A DNA stretch of 64,000 nt from Prevotella sp. (lineage in GTDB: Bacteria; Bacteroidota; Bacteroidia; Bacteroidales; Bacteroidaceae): assembly GCA_017557405.1 (NCBI GenBank), contig JAFYYV010000036.1, positions 19,470 through 83,469 of the forward strand. Direction: 5' to 3'. Both the position numbers and the translations under genes were made by a program. How positions within the stretch are numbered: the stretch's first letter is position 1; the number at the start of each line of letters is the position of its first letter. The notes under the pieces are model-generated. The model was not told the DNA's origin. It searched no databases and saw nothing but the letters and a program-made list of their open reading frames with translations. Of this stretch, positions 63,651 through 64,000 are shown piece after piece.

Positions 63651-63761
63651 GAAACATCTCTCATTCCATATCTTTTATATTTGTAAAAGGCCACAAATGA
63701 CGCGGTTATTGTGGGCTTTTGACCTCCTCATTGCATAACTCTTAGTGCGTTATTTGTAGTC
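63651..63761. repeat. 22-nt tandem array, family T1, right-hand copy
   Basis: Five successive 22-base frames can be laid from 63651: the first carries TCATTCCATA, the second is degenerate, and the third to fifth (63696, 63718, 63740) carry TGACGCGGTTATT, TTTGACCTCCTCATT and GTGCGTTATTTG in phase. The unit core is the same as at 7516-7647. Confidence 0.7.
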
Positions 63762-63808
63762 TTTTGGTTGAATATCAGTATCTTATATGTTATTCGTCTT
63801 CCGAATCC

Positions 63809-63835
63809 CTTACACTTGACAGTTGACAGTTTATG
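63809..63835. repeat. CTTACA/GACAGTT arm after the right-hand array
   Basis: CTTACACTTGACAGTTGACA and following GTTTATG closely resemble the left inverted-repeat arm of composite copy A (27345-27371). It lies 48 bases after the 22-nt array, as in copies A (59) and B (81). The remaining bases to 64000 are AT-rich with a leftward TATCTTTG box (63883-63890). No matching right arm is seen before the window ends. Confidence 0.55.
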
Positions 63836-64000
63836 AAAAATCGATTGACAACCAGTTAGTATTATATATTTGATTTTCTATACAAAGATACAAAAAAATT
63901 TTGAAACCTCCAAATTTTGAGGCCTCTAGCTTGTGAAAATTTGTTACAAAATCGATTATATGAGGGCAAACTTTCGACAATAAACGTGCACACCATTCTC

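Overview
This window is chromosomal DNA from a member of the Bacteroidales, most likely a gut or rumen Prevotella-type organism. Three things point there. Many genes have the Bacteroidetes -7 promoter box (TAnnTTTG, usually TATCTTTG) just upstream. Complex I has a fused NuoCD and no NuoEFG. The gene set is typical of the group: an IntDOT-like integrase, the atpD-C-x-B-E-F-H-A-G order, the mannosylglucose phosphorylase pathway, and four-helix-bundle proteins. No rRNA or SusC/SusD genes are present, so the species cannot be fixed from the sequence alone.

Layout. 1-2.7 kb is the end of an integrated element: a phage-like protein, a small-terminase-like protein and a tyrosine integrase, abutting the 3' end of a tRNA-Ser(CGA). 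2.9-15 kb is housekeeping: YigZ, a DUF1015 protein, TerC, rpsF-rpsR-rplI, fabD with a GH13 enzyme and an AlaX-like editing protein, RNase G, a 29-residue bS22/COX24-like peptide, HU, MltG and Gph. 15.1-21.5 kb is a TolC-MacA-MacB export system with a LytS/LytTR two-component pair. 21.6-23.3 kb has riboflavin synthase, a candidate structured RNA and a small lipoprotein/membrane protein pair.

23.4-34.4 kb is a hemicellulose region: a GH67 and GH43 xylan side-chain pair, then GH26 and GH5 endo-enzymes transcribed away from a GH130 phosphorylase, a sugar symporter and a cellobiose 2-epimerase. Together the last genes form the beta-mannan route: mannanase, epimerisation of mannobiose to mannosylglucose, then phosphorolysis. 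34.5-45.2 kb is the nuoA-B-CD-H-I-J-K-L-M-N operon, interrupted between nuoM and nuoN by a four-helix-bundle gene. 45.8-53 kb holds a second four-helix-bundle gene, a DUF2233-like protein and a surface polysaccharide cluster (four glycosyltransferases and a flippase). 53.1-63.4 kb holds NhaD, phosphofructokinase and the complete F1Fo ATP synthase operon.

The least ordinary content is non-coding. (1) Arrays of abutting 22-nt degenerate units occur at four intergenic sites; at two of them (27.1-27.6 and 45.2-45.7 kb) the array is part of a composite element of about 430 nt, in the order hairpin, 22-nt array, then an AT-rich loop of about 160 nt between long inverted repeats. The array at the right edge begins the same way. 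(2) Many intergenic gaps carry 7-10 nt tandem repeats, often as a left copy and a reverse-complement right copy. One such pair brackets the four-helix-bundle gene in the nuo operon. (3) A C-rich/G-rich palindromic repeat found between genes also lies in frame inside two adjacent glycosyltransferase genes. Homology calls were made by reading motifs, without database searches.
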